64,000 bases of DNA, from NCBI RefSeq assembly GCF_016653315.1, contig NZ_NHSH01000052.1, positions 29,737 through 93,736 on the forward strand. Reading direction: 5' to 3'. Under the pieces are notes generated by a model. That model saw only the letters and a list, made by a program, of their open reading frames with translations. It made no database searches and was not told the origin of the DNA. Of this stretch, positions 19,048 to 28,570 are shown in pieces (within the stretch, counting starts at the first letter, position 1; each line of letters begins with the position of its first letter). Source of the DNA: Halochromatium roseum. GTDB lineage: Bacteria; Pseudomonadota; Gammaproteobacteria; Chromatiales; Chromatiaceae. The translations under genes were made by a program, and so were the position numbers.

Positions 19048-19261
19048 TGCCTCCCTAGCCCAGGGGCAATCGGGTATCTGGACGCGTCCAGCTGAGTCGG
19101 CGCTGGGGATGGGGGCGGTTTAACTGCGATTGCCCTGAGCAGAAACGCGGGTGACCTCGAGATTGCGGTTTCGCATGGCGTAGGCCGTTGCGCCTTGATA
19201 AGCGCGGCAGCTATCCCGACCTTGGCCAGACCTAACACCCAGTATTCGACGAGGTATTGCG

Positions 19262-19597
19262 ATGGATGTCATCGAGCGTATCGACCAACAGGTCAAGGGC
19301 CATCCAGCTGTCATCTACATGAAAGGAACCCCGCAGATGCCGCAGTGCGGTTTCTCGATGCGCGCTTCACAGGCGCTCGGTGACACTGGAGTGCCGTTCG
19401 CCTATGTGAATGTGCTTCAAGATCCAGAGATCTTTGAGAACCTTCCGCGCTACGCGGACTGGCCGACCTTCCCACAGATCTACATCGACGGCGAATTGGT
19501 CGGTGGCTGCGACATTACCCTGGAGCTAGCGGCCAGCGGCGAACTCAAAACCATGATGGAATCGGCCGCTTCGAAGCAAGAGCAGGCTGCAAGTTAG
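19262..19597 (+). CDS. grxD: Monothiol glutaredoxin, Grx4 family
   Basis: This 111-residue protein carries the monothiol active site CGFS within MPQCGFSMRA. The family features WPTFPQIYIDGELVGGCDI are also present. Grx4 proteins bind a [2Fe-2S] cluster with glutathione and deliver Fe-S clusters. The gene is single and is followed by a terminator-like hairpin at 19656. Confidence 0.95.
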   Translation: MDVIERIDQQVKGHPAVIYMKGTPQMPQCGFSMRASQALGDTGVPFAYVNVLQDPEIFENLPRYADWPTFPQIYIDGELVGGCDITLELAASGELKTMMESAASKQEQAAS

Positions 19598-19655
19598 ACC
19601 GCCCCGAGGCAAGTAAGGGTCTGAACGATGTCGCGTTGATCAGGCCTAGACCATC

Positions 19656-19678
19656 AAGCCCCCGCTGCAGGGGGCTTT
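19656..19678. terminator. Terminator hairpin between convergent grxD and rnt
   Basis: AAGCCCCCGCTGCAGGGGGCTTT pairs AAGCCCCC with GGGGGCTT around a short loop. Only three T follow on the plus strand. Because the stem is symmetric it could serve both convergent genes. Confidence 0.65.
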
Positions 19679-19681
19679 CAC

Positions 19682-19723
19682 ATTGAGCGCATCAGATTGA
19701 GCGCATCAGATTAAGCGCATCAG
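19682..19723. repeat. 14-bp tandem repeat, three copies, at the end of rnt
   Basis: Three copies of ATTGAGCGCATCAG (the third with one change, ATTAAGCGCATCAG) run end to end. The last copy overlaps the rnt stop codon at 19720. The unit is not a multiple of three and the array is essentially untranslated. Confidence 0.95.
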
Positions 19724-20352
19724 GATGTGGTTGCAGCTCGCCAGCGATTGACGATGGTGCAAAACAACCGCGCGGTCTGCTCGGCATCGTAGATCGCGGA
19801 ATGGGCGGCACTGTTATCCCAACCAAGCCCGGCGGCCTGAGCCGCCTTTGCGAGTACGGTCTGTCCGTAGGCCAAACCGGCGAGTGAAACCGTATCGAAC
19901 ACGCTAAAGGCATGGAACGGGTTGCGCTTATAGTCGTTCCGATCCACGGCCGCTTTCACGAAGCCGAGGTCGAAATGTGCGTTGTGTCCGACCAAGATGG
20001 CGCGATTGCAGCCATGCGATGCAACCGCCTTGCGAATTGGGTCGAGAATCTTGGGTAGGGCGTGCCGTTCGGCGAGGGCATCCCGAAACGGATGCTCAGG
20101 GTCGATCTTGTTGAATGCGAGTGCGCTTTGATCGAGTTCGGAGCCGAGGAAGGGGAGGACATGGCAGGCGTGGGTTGCGCCTGGTGCCAGCCAGCCGTCC
20201 GCGTCCATCCGAATCATCACCGCAGCAATCTCGAGCAACGCGTGACGTTGGGGGTCAAAACCCGCAGTTTCGACGTCGACGACCACTGGTAAAAAGCCAC
20301 GGAAGCGGCCAGCGATCCCCTTGTGCACTTTGTCTTGGTCTTGGTATTCCAT
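19720..20352 (-). CDS. rnt: Ribonuclease T
   Basis: RNase T trims the 3' ends of tRNA, 5S and 23S rRNA. The 210-residue protein shows the DEDDh pattern: [10 protein letters not shown] near residue 25, [11 protein letters not shown] near 124 and [12 protein letters not shown] near 184. A short charged leader ([19 protein letters not shown]) precedes the domain, as in many homologues. It is convergent with grxD. Confidence 0.94.
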   Translation of the reverse strand: MEYQDQDKVHKGIAGRFRGFLPVVVDVETAGFDPQRHALLEIAAVMIRMDADGWLAPGATHACHVLPFLGSELDQSALAFNKIDPEHPFRDALAERHALPKILDPIRKAVASHGCNRAILVGHNAHFDLGFVKAAVDRNDYKRNPFHAFSVFDTVSLAGLAYGQTVLAKAAQAAGLGWDNSAAHSAIYDAEQTARLFCTIVNRWRAATTS

Positions 20353-20435
20353 ACCGGCAGCATAAGAGGGTTGCCGACAAAAGCCAAACCTTGGAAGACT
20401 TGGGGCTGGGAGAGGAGGTTAAGGCGAGAAGATGA

Positions 20436-20473
20436 GAGAGCAGGAAGAGGAGAGCAGGAAGAGGAGAGCAGGA
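20436..20473. repeat. 14-bp tandem repeat, 2.8 copies, intergenic
   Basis: GAGAGCAGGAAGAG is repeated exactly twice and then partly. It is a purine-only tract lying between the divergent rnt and TraB/GumN genes, so it sits in their promoter region. Confidence 0.93.
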
Positions 20474-20504
20474 TGCGCGAGAAGGTGAGCAGCTCGGTTT
20501 GGTG

Positions 20505-21422
20505 ATGATCATGAATAGCGGTGCGCGGTTGAGGTGCGGGCTGCTGAGCCGGTGTGGGCGTTGGCTGGTGTTGGTGATCCTCTGCGGATTCCTCGCTGAG
20601 ACCGCCCTCGCTGAGCCTTGTTGCGAGCAGGGTCTCCTGTTTCGTCTAGACCCAGAGGTGAGTGCTCAGCCATCGAGCTGGTTGTTCGGAACCATGCATA
20701 GTGATGATCCACGTGTGACGCGCTTGCCGGCGCCAGTGCTTGCCGCCTTCGATTCGGCGCTCGGGGTGGTGTTAGAGGTGGTTCCAGACGCGGCGATGCA
20801 AGAGGCGTCGCGTGCAGCCATGGTGTTGAGCCCAGGCGAGCGCCTCTCTGAACAGTTGCCACCTGCGGTCTATCAAGAGATCCTCATCGCCCTGTCCGAG
20901 CGTGGCATACCACAGGCAGCGGCTGAGCGGCTCGCGCCCTGGGCGATCTTGCTGGTCCTGAGTATGCCTCCGCCGAGTTCCGCTCCGGTACTTGACCTCG
21001 TTCTCTATCAACGCGCAGCCGAGTTGGACAAGCCGGTTGTGGGGCTTGAGAGCATTGCTGAACAGCTTTCCGTGTTCCAGGCGCTCAGTCTTGAGGAGCA
21101 AGTTGTATTGCTCGAATCGACTCTGCGTCACCGTGCACAACTACCGCAGATCTTTGCTGCCTTGCTGGATGCCTACCTTGACGGCGACCTTGTGACCCTG
21201 ATGAGGCTTGGGCAGACCCTAGCGGCCGAAGATCCTGAGTTAGATGAGCGCCTGCGCCGGGCGTTGATTGACGATCGCAATCGGCGCATGTTCGCACGGC
21301 TGGTCCCGATGCTCCAACAGGGAAGACAGTTCATTGCCGTGGGCGCGCTGCATTTGCCTGGTCCCGGTGGATTGTTGCAGCGCCTGCAAGCGGCAGGCGT
21401 CGAGGTCACGCGCGTCTACTGA
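20505..21422 (+). CDS. TraB/GumN family protein, exported
   Basis: About 305 residues with a cleavable signal peptide (LVLVILCGFLAETALA). The family hallmarks are LFGTMHSDDPRV near residue 55 (the first GxxHxD-like motif) and FIAVGALHLPGPGGLL near 280 (the GALHLPG motif). These conserved His and Gly residues link the group to the TIKI metalloprotease-like fold. The substrate in bacteria is unknown. ATG at 20505 or 20511 are both possible. Confidence 0.82.
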   Translation: MIMNSGARLRCGLLSRCGRWLVLVILCGFLAETALAEPCCEQGLLFRLDPEVSAQPSSWLFGTMHSDDPRVTRLPAPVLAAFDSALGVVLEVVPDAAMQEASRAAMVLSPGERLSEQLPPAVYQEILIALSERGIPQAAAERLAPWAILLVLSMPPPSSAPVLDLVLYQRAAELDKPVVGLESIAEQLSVFQALSLEEQVVLLESTLRHRAQLPQIFAALLDAYLDGDLVTLMRLGQTLAAEDPELDERLRRALIDDRNRRMFARLVPMLQQGRQFIAVGALHLPGPGGLLQRLQAAGVEVTRVY

Positions 21423-21515
21423 TACTCAGCCGCGCTGGAGTGCTGTGCTAACATCGTGATCGAGCCATCGCGCTCGAGCGATCGCGATGTTCGATGAGAT
21501 GCGGGAGTCCGGTCT

Positions 21516-22268
21516 ATGCACAGAGTGCGCCTTTTTCACACCCTTTGCTTGGCGCTCTTGGCGGCGTCATTGGCTGGGGGCTGTAGCTCGATCCCAAAGG
21601 AGCAGCGCGATCCACGCGATCCTTGGCAGCCCTACAACCGGGCGATGTTCAAGTTCAACACCGACTTCGACAACGCCTTCTTCAAGCCAGTGGCTCGGGG
21701 CTATCAGGCTGTCATCCCAGAGCCGATGAACCATGGCATCACTAACTTTTTTAACAACATCGCCGATGTGACTTCGGCGGTGAACAATGTGCTCCAGTTC
21801 AAGCTCTCGCGCGCTGGCAGCGATGTCGGCCGCGTGGTGGTGAATACCACCGTGGGTCTGGTCGGCTTTATCGATGTCGCCACCAATGTCGGCATCCCGA
21901 GCTATAAGGAAGACTTCGGTCAGACACTGGGCTATTGGGGGTTCGGCGACGGCCCCTACTTCGTGATGCCGATCTTGGGCCCCAGCTCAGTGCGCGACAC
22001 CGTCGGCTTTGCCGGCGATGTGGTGATCGACCCGTTCTTTAGTCTGGAGGCGGATGAGATCTACTGGGGTTTCGTGGTGGTGCGGGCAATTGACACTCGC
22101 GCTGGGCTGCTTGCCGCCGGCGATCTGATGGATGAAGCCGCCCTTGATCGCTACGTCTTCGTGCGCGATGCCTATCTGCAGCGACGCCGTAACCTTGTCC
22201 ATGACGGCAATCCGCCAGAGGACCAAGACTACGATCTGTTCTGGGACGAGGACGCCATCGACGAGTAA
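21516..22268 (+). CDS. mlaA: Outer-membrane lipoprotein MlaA (VacJ)
   Basis: MlaA removes misplaced phospholipids from the outer leaflet and passes them to MlaC. The 250-residue precursor has a lipobox in LAGGCSS. The family core follows: DPWQPYNRAMFKFN, NFFNNIADVTSAVNNVLQ, GLVGFIDVATNVG and FGQTLGYWGFGDGPYFVMPILGPSS. No mlaBCDEF genes lie next to it. The C-terminal tail is acidic. Confidence 0.95.
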   Translation: MHRVRLFHTLCLALLAASLAGGCSSIPKEQRDPRDPWQPYNRAMFKFNTDFDNAFFKPVARGYQAVIPEPMNHGITNFFNNIADVTSAVNNVLQFKLSRAGSDVGRVVVNTTVGLVGFIDVATNVGIPSYKEDFGQTLGYWGFGDGPYFVMPILGPSSVRDTVGFAGDVVIDPFFSLEADEIYWGFVVVRAIDTRAGLLAAGDLMDEAALDRYVFVRDAYLQRRRNLVHDGNPPEDQDYDLFWDEDAIDE

Positions 22269-22620
22269 TCGGCGTGGGATGTCGGCTCGGCTATCGGGCC
22301 CTTTCAGGAACAGCCGCTCACCAAGCTTGACCGGGACTCCGGTCCGCTCGGCAAGCAGCTGGTCGACTGAGGCGATTGCCGGAACATCTCGTACCAAATT
22401 GCGGTGAATTTTCGTTTGCTTTCGAGCAATGTCGCCGGACGGTAGCGCCGGGTTATGTAACCCTGATGCGGCGCACAAGGCGGTCGAAAAGACCAGCAGG
22501 GCAGTATGAGATTTGACAACAATGGCCTTGGAAACTGTCCATTAACTGCTTCTCGATTGGAGGGCCAGGGTTGGGCGATTTTCGGGAACGATTATCGGGA
22601 AGTAGAAAATGGACAGCCAC
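22269..22620. other. Gene-free stretch after mlaA
   Basis: I find no supported gene in these 352 bases. A minus-strand open frame runs through 22270-22478 into the antisense of mlaA, but it lacks a credible start and any recognisable domain. No strong terminator for mlaA is visible. Confidence 0.6.
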
Positions 22621-22875
22621 TTAGTTCGAGCTACTGCTCGAGCTGCTGCTCGAGCTTGACGATTTCTTCCCGCCCTTGCCTCGACAATAGCCGCTGACCT
22701 CTACGCCATCCTTGCGCTTATAACCGTCTACCCAGGTACAGGCGTCTTGGCGTTCGCAAGAGGATTTTTCCATCCCTTTGCATTCGGCTGAGAGTGCCGA
22801 TTGGGAGGCCAGCGTTAGCGCCCCCGTTATCGTGAGCATTGCAATTAAACTGACTGAGCGAGTGGGCCTTTTCAT
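22621..22875 (-). CDS. Small secreted Cys-containing protein with poly-Ser tail
   Basis: Starting at ATG 22875, with GAGGAAG about eight bases upstream, the product is 84 residues. It has a signal peptide ending SQSALSA, then four Cys in ECKGMEKSSCERQDACTW and YCRGKGG. The tail is twelve Ser and a final Asn. The Ser codons come partly from a 12-bp repeat (CGAGCTGCTGCT-like) at 22627-22656. The Cys spacing suggests two disulfides in the periplasm. Function unknown. Confidence 0.7.
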   Translation of the reverse strand: MKRPTRSVSLIAMLTITGALTLASQSALSAECKGMEKSSCERQDACTWVDGYKRKDGVEVSGYCRGKGGKKSSSSSSSSSSSSN

Positions 22876-23072
22876 CACTTCGTCTTCCTCTCTATCCACC
22901 GAGTCCGCCGTTTGGCGGGCGTTATTAGGCAAGGTTTCCATCGTGGCCTCAAGAGCCACGAGACTGAGGATAACCAGCCTCTAGGCGGAGGTGCAACTCA
23001 TCAATGACCGATCCGTTGTGAGCTGATCGAGGTTGTCCACTGCTTGATGGTCCTTCCCTGGGCTTGGACGAG

Positions 23073-23714
23073 CTATCGAGACTGGCGGGCGAGGTGGACT
23101 GGCGGACGGTCGTCGTGCAGCTGTGCAAGCTTGAGATAGGCCTGGTGCAGGCGCTCGACCTGTGGCCAAAGGCTGGCTGGATCGCCGCCGTTATCAATCC
23201 GGTCATCGGCCGCAGCAAGGCGCTCGGCGCGACTGACCTGGCTGGCGATGATGCGTTGAATCTGATCGGGCTCCAGGCCGCTGCGTGCCTGCACGCGCGC
23301 GATCTGCATCGCTTCGGGCAGATCGACGACCAGCACCCGGTCGACCAACGATTGTTGGCCGGTCTCCAGGAGGAGTGGGATCACCAGCAGAGCGTAAGGG
23401 CCGCTGATTGCTTCGGTCTCGGCAAGCATGTCGGTGCGGATCAAAGGATGCAGGATGCCCTCGAGGCGCTGGCGCGCGGCCGGGTCGGCGAAGACCTGCT
23501 GTCGCATCCGCGCGCGATCGAGGGCGCCTGTCGCATCAATCATTTCGGCGCCGAATGTGGCGGCGATTGCCGGTAGTGCCTCGCCACCCGGCGCGGTCAG
23601 ACGGTGCGATATCGCGTCGGCATCACTGACGGTGACGCCAAAGGATGCAAACTCCTCGGCAACCGTACTTTTCCCGCTGCCGATTCCGCCTGTTAGGGCA
23701 ACACGATAGGTCAT
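23073..23714 (-). CDS. coaE: Dephospho-CoA kinase
   Basis: CoaE phosphorylates dephospho-CoA in the last step of coenzyme A synthesis. Started at ATG 23714, it has 213 residues with the Walker A loop GGIGSGKST near residue 9. DADAISHRL and the lid region QVFADPAARQRLEGILHP follow. It lies five bases after pilD, the common pilB-pilC-pilD-coaE order. Confidence 0.95.
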   Translation of the reverse strand: MTYRVALTGGIGSGKSTVAEEFASFGVTVSDADAISHRLTAPGGEALPAIAATFGAEMIDATGALDRARMRQQVFADPAARQRLEGILHPLIRTDMLAETEAISGPYALLVIPLLLETGQQSLVDRVLVVDLPEAMQIARVQARSGLEPDQIQRIIASQVSRAERLAAADDRIDNGGDPASLWPQVERLHQAYLKLAQLHDDRPPVHLARQSR

Positions 23715-23719
23715 GGGTG

Positions 23720-24667
23720 TCAGGCCAGCCCCGACCAGCTCAGATAAGCGCCTGTGATGGTATCGCCCCAGAGCAGGCTGATCCAACCGGCAATGGCCAG
23801 GAATGGTCCATAGGGAATCGGTTGTCCAGCTTGCTGACGTCCGCTTGCAATCAGTAAAACACCGACAATGGCGCCCGGGAGCGCCGAGAGTAGGATGATC
23901 TGCGGCACGGCTTGCCAGCCGAGCCAGGCACCAAAGAGCGCCAGTAGTTTGAAGTCACCGCGCCCCATGCCCTCCTTGCCGGTCGTGATTCGGAAGGCTT
24001 GGAATACCAGCCACAGCAGCAGGTAGCCCGCAGTGGCGCCGAGAATCGCCGAGGTTGCGTCGGTGAAGGTGCCGCCGAGGCTCAGCAACAGGCCGAGCCA
24101 CAGGAGCGGTAGGGTCAGGCTGTCTGGTAGCAGCTGCGTATCGAAGTCAATGATCGCAAGGGCGATGAGCCCCCAGGTCAGGATCAAGGCGGCGAGCGCC
24201 GCGCTGGTCGGACCCAGCTGCCAGACCACCACCACCGACAGCAGGGCGGTGAGTGCCTCGACCAGCGGATAGCGGATCGCGATCGTTGCCTCGCAGGCGC
24301 GACAACGGCCACGCAAGCGCATCCAGCTGAGGATCGGGATGTTATCGAGCGGTCTGATGGCGGTGCCGCAAGACGGGCAGTGCGAGCCAGGCCGGGACAG
24401 GCTGAGGCGCGGTGCTCTGGCCATCTCTGATGTCGGAGGCGGTTGTTGCGATGTTGTGGCTGCCGGCTCGGTTGCGTCCTGTTGCGACGCGGTTACCCTT
24501 GCTGAGGCGAGGAGTTCGGCGCATTCCTCGCGCCATTCCTGTTCCATGATGCGCGGGAGCCGTAAAATCAGCACGTTGAGAAAGCTGCCGACGGCCAGAC
24601 CGAACAGCGCCGTGGTCAAGTAGAGCAGCGCAGGTGCTTGCTCGAAGAGGCTGATGATATCGATCAA
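23720..24667 (-). CDS. pilD: Prepilin peptidase / N-methyltransferase PilD
   Basis: This inner-membrane aspartyl protease cleaves and methylates type IV prepilins and pseudopilins. The 315-residue protein has GSFLNVLILRLP near residue 27. The four-Cys zinc module is CPSC ... CRAC. The catalytic aspartates lie in IDFDTQLLPDSLTLP and GRGDFKLLALFGAW. Multiple transmembrane segments follow. An unusually long Ser/Thr/Ala/Pro insert (about 54-90) precedes the zinc module. Confidence 0.94.
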   Translation of the reverse strand: MIDIISLFEQAPALLYLTTALFGLAVGSFLNVLILRLPRIMEQEWREECAELLASARVTASQQDATEPAATTSQQPPPTSEMARAPRLSLSRPGSHCPSCGTAIRPLDNIPILSWMRLRGRCRACEATIAIRYPLVEALTALLSVVVVWQLGPTSAALAALILTWGLIALAIIDFDTQLLPDSLTLPLLWLGLLLSLGGTFTDATSAILGATAGYLLLWLVFQAFRITTGKEGMGRGDFKLLALFGAWLGWQAVPQIILLSALPGAIVGVLLIASGRQQAGQPIPYGPFLAIAGWISLLWGDTITGAYLSWSGLA

Positions 24668-24723
24668 GTGAACGGGCTCCAGGCTTCGCTTGCTTGTTCA
24701 GTCAGGCGCTTCAGATGCGTCGC

Positions 24724-25989
24724 TCAGACCACGGCCGCGAGCTTGAAAATGGGCAGATACATCGCGACGACGAGACCACCGACGAGGCCGCCAATCACCA
24801 CCATGATGAGCGGCTCAAGCAGGCTACTCAGGGCATCGACCGCGTTGTCGACCTGCTCTTCGTAGAAATCGGCGGCCTTGCCAAGCATGGCGTCTAACGC
24901 TCCTGACTCTTCGCCGATGGCTGTCATCTGGATCACCATGTGTGGGAAAACATTGGCCTGACGCATCGCCAGTTGCAGGCTTTGGCCGGTGGCGACGTCT
25001 TCGCGCATCTTGCTGACTGCGTTGGCGTAGACGACGCTGCCAGTGGCGCCTGAGACCGAGTCCAGCGCGTCCACAAGGGGAACACCGGCGGCGAACATGG
25101 TGGACAGTGTGCGCGCAAAACGGGCGACAGCGGCTTTATGCAAGATGGGACCGATCACCGGCAGTCGCAGCGCAGTCCGGTCGACGGCGTCGCGGAACGC
25201 CTTCGAGCGTTTGAAGGCGTAGATCATCGCATAGACGAGCGCGGCGATCCCAGCCGCAATGAGCCACCAGTAATCGCGCAAGAAGTCGGACATGGCGATC
25301 ACCAGCAAGGTGAACGCGGGCAGATCGGCGCCAAAGCTCGAGAACAGCTCTTTGAACTGCGGTATCACGAAGAGCATGATCACGACGGTGACGACGATCG
25401 CAACCAAGATCACCGCGGCCGGGTAAAACATCGCCTTCTTGATCTTGCCCTTGATCGATTCGGTCTTCTCCTTGTAGGTCGCGATCTTGTCCAGCAAGAC
25501 ATCGAGGACGCCGGCTTGCTCGCCGGCAGCGACCAGGTTGCAGACCAGGTCGTCAAATTGGAGCGGAAACTTACGCAGTGCCGTCGCCATACTCGTGCCG
25601 CTCTCGATATCGCCCTTGATGTTGAGCAAGAGCTCCTGCATCGAAGGGTTATCGTGTCCGCGACCGACGATATCGAAGGACTGCACCAAAGGGACGCCAG
25701 CGGCCATCATGGTCGCGAGTTGGCGGCTAAAGATGCTGATATCGGCCGCGGTGATCTTCCGCTTGCCGCTGCCGAACAGTGGTTGCGGCTTCTTGCGGAC
25801 CTTGGTCGGGTTGACACCCTGACGGCGGAGGTCGGCGCGGGCTAAGGCTGTACTCGATGCGCGCAGATCACCTTTGACGCGGGCGCCGCGACGATCGATG
25901 CCCTCCCATAAAAAGACCGCAGCCTTCTCAGGCTCATGTTTATTCGGCCTCTGTCTCTGCTTTTGTTTCTGTGCCGTCGAAGCGACCAT
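24724..25989 (-). CDS. pilC: Type IV pilus inner-membrane platform protein PilC
   Basis: PilC is the polytopic platform on which PilB acts. The 421 residues include two T2SSF domains. The first has FSRQLATMMAAGVPLVQSFDIV (about 105-126) and the second FARTLSTMFAAGVPLVDALDSV (about 306-327). Three membrane spans are visible. The cytoplasmic leader is basic and Gln-rich. It lies five bases after pilB. Confidence 0.95.
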   Translation of the reverse strand: MVASTAQKQKQRQRPNKHEPEKAAVFLWEGIDRRGARVKGDLRASSTALARADLRRQGVNPTKVRKKPQPLFGSGKRKITAADISIFSRQLATMMAAGVPLVQSFDIVGRGHDNPSMQELLLNIKGDIESGTSMATALRKFPLQFDDLVCNLVAAGEQAGVLDVLLDKIATYKEKTESIKGKIKKAMFYPAAVILVAIVVTVVIMLFVIPQFKELFSSFGADLPAFTLLVIAMSDFLRDYWWLIAAGIAALVYAMIYAFKRSKAFRDAVDRTALRLPVIGPILHKAAVARFARTLSTMFAAGVPLVDALDSVSGATGSVVYANAVSKMREDVATGQSLQLAMRQANVFPHMVIQMTAIGEESGALDAMLGKAADFYEEQVDNAVDALSSLLEPLIMVVIGGLVGGLVVAMYLPIFKLAAVV

Positions 25990-25994
25990 CGCGT

Positions 25995-27707
25995 TCAGTC
26001 TCGGGTAATGCGGTTTAGCTCGAGTAGACTGGTGATCCCATTTTTGACCTGACGTAGGCCTGATTGGCGCAGGTCCAGATAACCCTCCTGCGCGGCTTGT
26101 CGGGCCAGATCAAGCGAATTGCCGCCCTCCATAATGGTTTGGCCCATCGCCTCGGAAACCTCGATCACTTGGAAAATGCCGATGCGTCCTTTATAGCCTT
26201 CGGTACAGCGCTCGCAGCCCACGGCTTTGTAGAGCGTGATGCCGTCATTGATCTCTTGTTCGCTGAACCCCTCCGCCAGGAGCGCTTCGTGTGGGAGTTC
26301 CTCGACTTCGCGACAATGGATGCATAGCTTGCGCGCGAGTCTCTGCGCCATGATGATCAGCACCGAGGAGGCGATATTGAAAGGCGCGACACCCATGTTC
26401 GCAAGTCGGGTCAGTGACTGCGGCGCATCATTGGTATGCAGCGTTGAGAGGACGAGGTGACCCGTCTGAGCGGCTTTGACCGCAATTTCAGCGGTCTCAA
26501 GATCTCGGATCTCGCCCACCATCAGGATGTCAGGATCTTGGCGCAGAAAGGCACGCAATGCTGCCGCGAAGGTCAAGCCCGTCTTGGCGTTCATGTTGAC
26601 CTGGTTGATGCCAGGGACTTGGATCTCTACCGGGTCTTCAACGGTCGAGATGTTGACACCGATCTCATTCAGGATGTTGAGTGCCGAGTAGAGGGTAACG
26701 GTCTTGCCAGACCCGGTGGGTCCAGTCACCAGGATCATTCCGTAGGGCCGGGCGATGGCACGCAAGAAGATCTCTTGCTGCTCCGGAGTCATGCCGAGTT
26801 TGTCGACGCCAACGCTGCTACCGGCCGAGTCGAGAATACGCAGCACGACCTTTTCGCCGTAGAGCGTCGGTAAGGTGTTAACCCGGAAGTCGATGTCGTG
26901 TGAATAGCCAAGTTTGAGCTTGAGTCTGCCGTCCTGCGGTATTCGGCGTTCGGCAATATTCATGCGCGACATCACCTTCAGTCGTGCGATAAGCCGGTTG
27001 GCGATGTTCAGAGGCGGATTGGCGACTTCGTGCAGCACGCCATCCTGGCGAAAACGGATACGGAAGTAGCGTTCGTAGGGCTCGAAATGAATGTCTGAGG
27101 CGGCGGTATTGATGGCATCAAGCAGGATCTTATTGACGTATCGAACCACGGGTGCGTCATCGACGTTCGGGTCTGCGTCATTGTTTTCGGCTTCATTGTC
27201 GTCGCTGCCGTCGAGCTTGCCAAGATCGGCATCGATGAGGTCAGAGAGGGTGGTGTCCTGAGCTTGTAGCGTTTTGTTGATCGCGTCAGCGAGTTTGTCG
27301 TCTTCGACGAGTATGGCGCTGACGCTGAGGTCGGTATTGAACCGGATCTCGTCTAGTGCCCGGTCGTTGGTGGGATCGGAGACGGCGACGAACAGGCGGT
27401 TGCCACGGCGGAACAGCGGCAATGCGCGATGCTTACGGACTAAGCGCGCATCAACCAGGTCCATCGGCACGTTGAGCAGGTCGACTGCGAGTAGGTCGAT
27501 CAGCGGAACGCCAAATTCCTCAGAGGCGGCAACGGCGATTCGATGGCTATCGAGGACCTTCTGCTCGACGAGGTATTGGACGAAGGGTTGGCGTCGGCCA
27601 TTGGCTTCAGCCTGTGCCGTCTGCGCCCGTTTCTCCGATAAGAACCCATCCTGCACCAGACGTCGCGCCAGCCCGGCTGGATTGATGGTGGACGCTTCGG
27701 TCGCCAT
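25995..27707 (-). CDS. pilB: Type IV pilus assembly ATPase PilB
   Basis: PilB powers pilus extension. The 570-residue protein has an N-terminal MshEN domain (residues 30-140). The GspE-type ATPase follows, with Walker A GPTGSGKT near 330, the Asp box and Walker B in DPDILMVGEIRD, and the His box GHLVLSTLHTNDA. Four Cys in CIHCREVE and CERC form the zinc site. It leads the pilB-pilC-pilD-coaE operon. No pilA is in the window. Confidence 0.96.
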   Translation of the reverse strand: MATEASTINPAGLARRLVQDGFLSEKRAQTAQAEANGRRQPFVQYLVEQKVLDSHRIAVAASEEFGVPLIDLLAVDLLNVPMDLVDARLVRKHRALPLFRRGNRLFVAVSDPTNDRALDEIRFNTDLSVSAILVEDDKLADAINKTLQAQDTTLSDLIDADLGKLDGSDDNEAENNDADPNVDDAPVVRYVNKILLDAINTAASDIHFEPYERYFRIRFRQDGVLHEVANPPLNIANRLIARLKVMSRMNIAERRIPQDGRLKLKLGYSHDIDFRVNTLPTLYGEKVVLRILDSAGSSVGVDKLGMTPEQQEIFLRAIARPYGMILVTGPTGSGKTVTLYSALNILNEIGVNISTVEDPVEIQVPGINQVNMNAKTGLTFAAALRAFLRQDPDILMVGEIRDLETAEIAVKAAQTGHLVLSTLHTNDAPQSLTRLANMGVAPFNIASSVLIIMAQRLARKLCIHCREVEELPHEALLAEGFSEQEINDGITLYKAVGCERCTEGYKGRIGIFQVIEVSEAMGQTIMEGGNSLDLARQAAQEGYLDLRQSGLRQVKNGITSLLELNRITRD

Positions 27708-27736
27708 GGTGCAGGCTTGTTCCTATTTTTTCATGG

Positions 27737-28570
27737 TCAACGGCTAATATTGAAAGCGAGTCTCACGTTGTTGGCAACCAGGCCGTTATCCTTTTGCTCG
27801 CTCTCATTGAGATAGAATTCGAGGATGGTCTCGCGATTCATCAGCATCTCCTCGGTCACCTCCTCCGCGATCTCATTGGCGTGGCAGAAGACGCTGACAT
27901 AGGGCGATTCCGGCTCGCGCGGATCGGTGATCCACAGGTCCGGAGAGATATCTTGGATGAAGCGGAGGAAGCCGTATCCCTTGTCCGGGAACCATTTCGT
28001 GCAGACGCCGCGCACGCAAGAGCCTGACTTGCCCCACTCGTTGCGCGGCTCATAGGTGACCGGTAGCAGATCAGGGATCAGAAAGCCAGGCCAGAAGGCG
28101 TCGACCTCTTGCTGCAGGGCACGCGAGACATTCTTGAATCCAATCAACTCGACACGGCAGCCGCGGTTCTGCAAGGCCTCGACCACCTGTAGGAAGTCGC
28201 CGTCTCCAGTGACGAGGATGACCTGATCGAGCTTCTCGGCCTGGAGCATGGCGTCGACCGCCATGTCGAGGTCGGCATTGGCCTTCATTGAGACGTTGCC
28301 AGCCTCATCCGTATAGCGGCGTACATATTTGACGGTGATCTTCCAGCCGAAGTCGCGCACCATCTGCTGATAGCCGCGGCTCTTCTTAGCGTATTCGGGG
28401 TCTTCGCGCGCGCGCTCGGAATCGTAAGAGATATAGGTATTGAGGCGTTGCAAGATGCCGCCCTCACGCCCTGCGAAGCGTCGCAGGATGTCGTAGCGCA
28501 TCTGATAGCCACCGTTATAACGGACATTCTCGGCGTCGACATAGACGCCAACTCGCTGACATAAAGGCAA
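27737..28570 (-). CDS. NYN-domain protein with C-terminal cold-shock-like domain
   Basis: The 277 residues start with a NYN (LabA/DUF88) domain. It contains VGVYVDAENVRYNGG with the first acidic residue, KANADLDMAVDAM, and VILVTGDGDFLQVVEALQNRG with the TGDGDF motif of PIN-like nucleases. From about residue 187 the sequence GVCTKWFPDKGYGFLRF ... YVSVFCHANEI ... NVRLAF reads like a cold-shock OB fold with its RNP motifs. Together this suggests an RNA-directed nuclease. Target unknown. It sits just upstream of pilB on the same strand. Confidence 0.8.
   Translation of the reverse strand: MPLCQRVGVYVDAENVRYNGGYQMRYDILRRFAGREGGILQRLNTYISYDSERAREDPEYAKKSRGYQQMVRDFGWKITVKYVRRYTDEAGNVSMKANADLDMAVDAMLQAEKLDQVILVTGDGDFLQVVEALQNRGCRVELIGFKNVSRALQQEVDAFWPGFLIPDLLPVTYEPRNEWGKSGSCVRGVCTKWFPDKGYGFLRFIQDISPDLWITDPREPESPYVSVFCHANEIAEEVTEEMLMNRETILEFYLNESEQKDNGLVANNVRLAFNISR

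Noticed and set aside
21987..22478. Minus-strand open frame over the end of mlaA and the following gap
   Set aside because: It is mostly antisense to mlaA, has no good start or ribosome site, and shows no domain.
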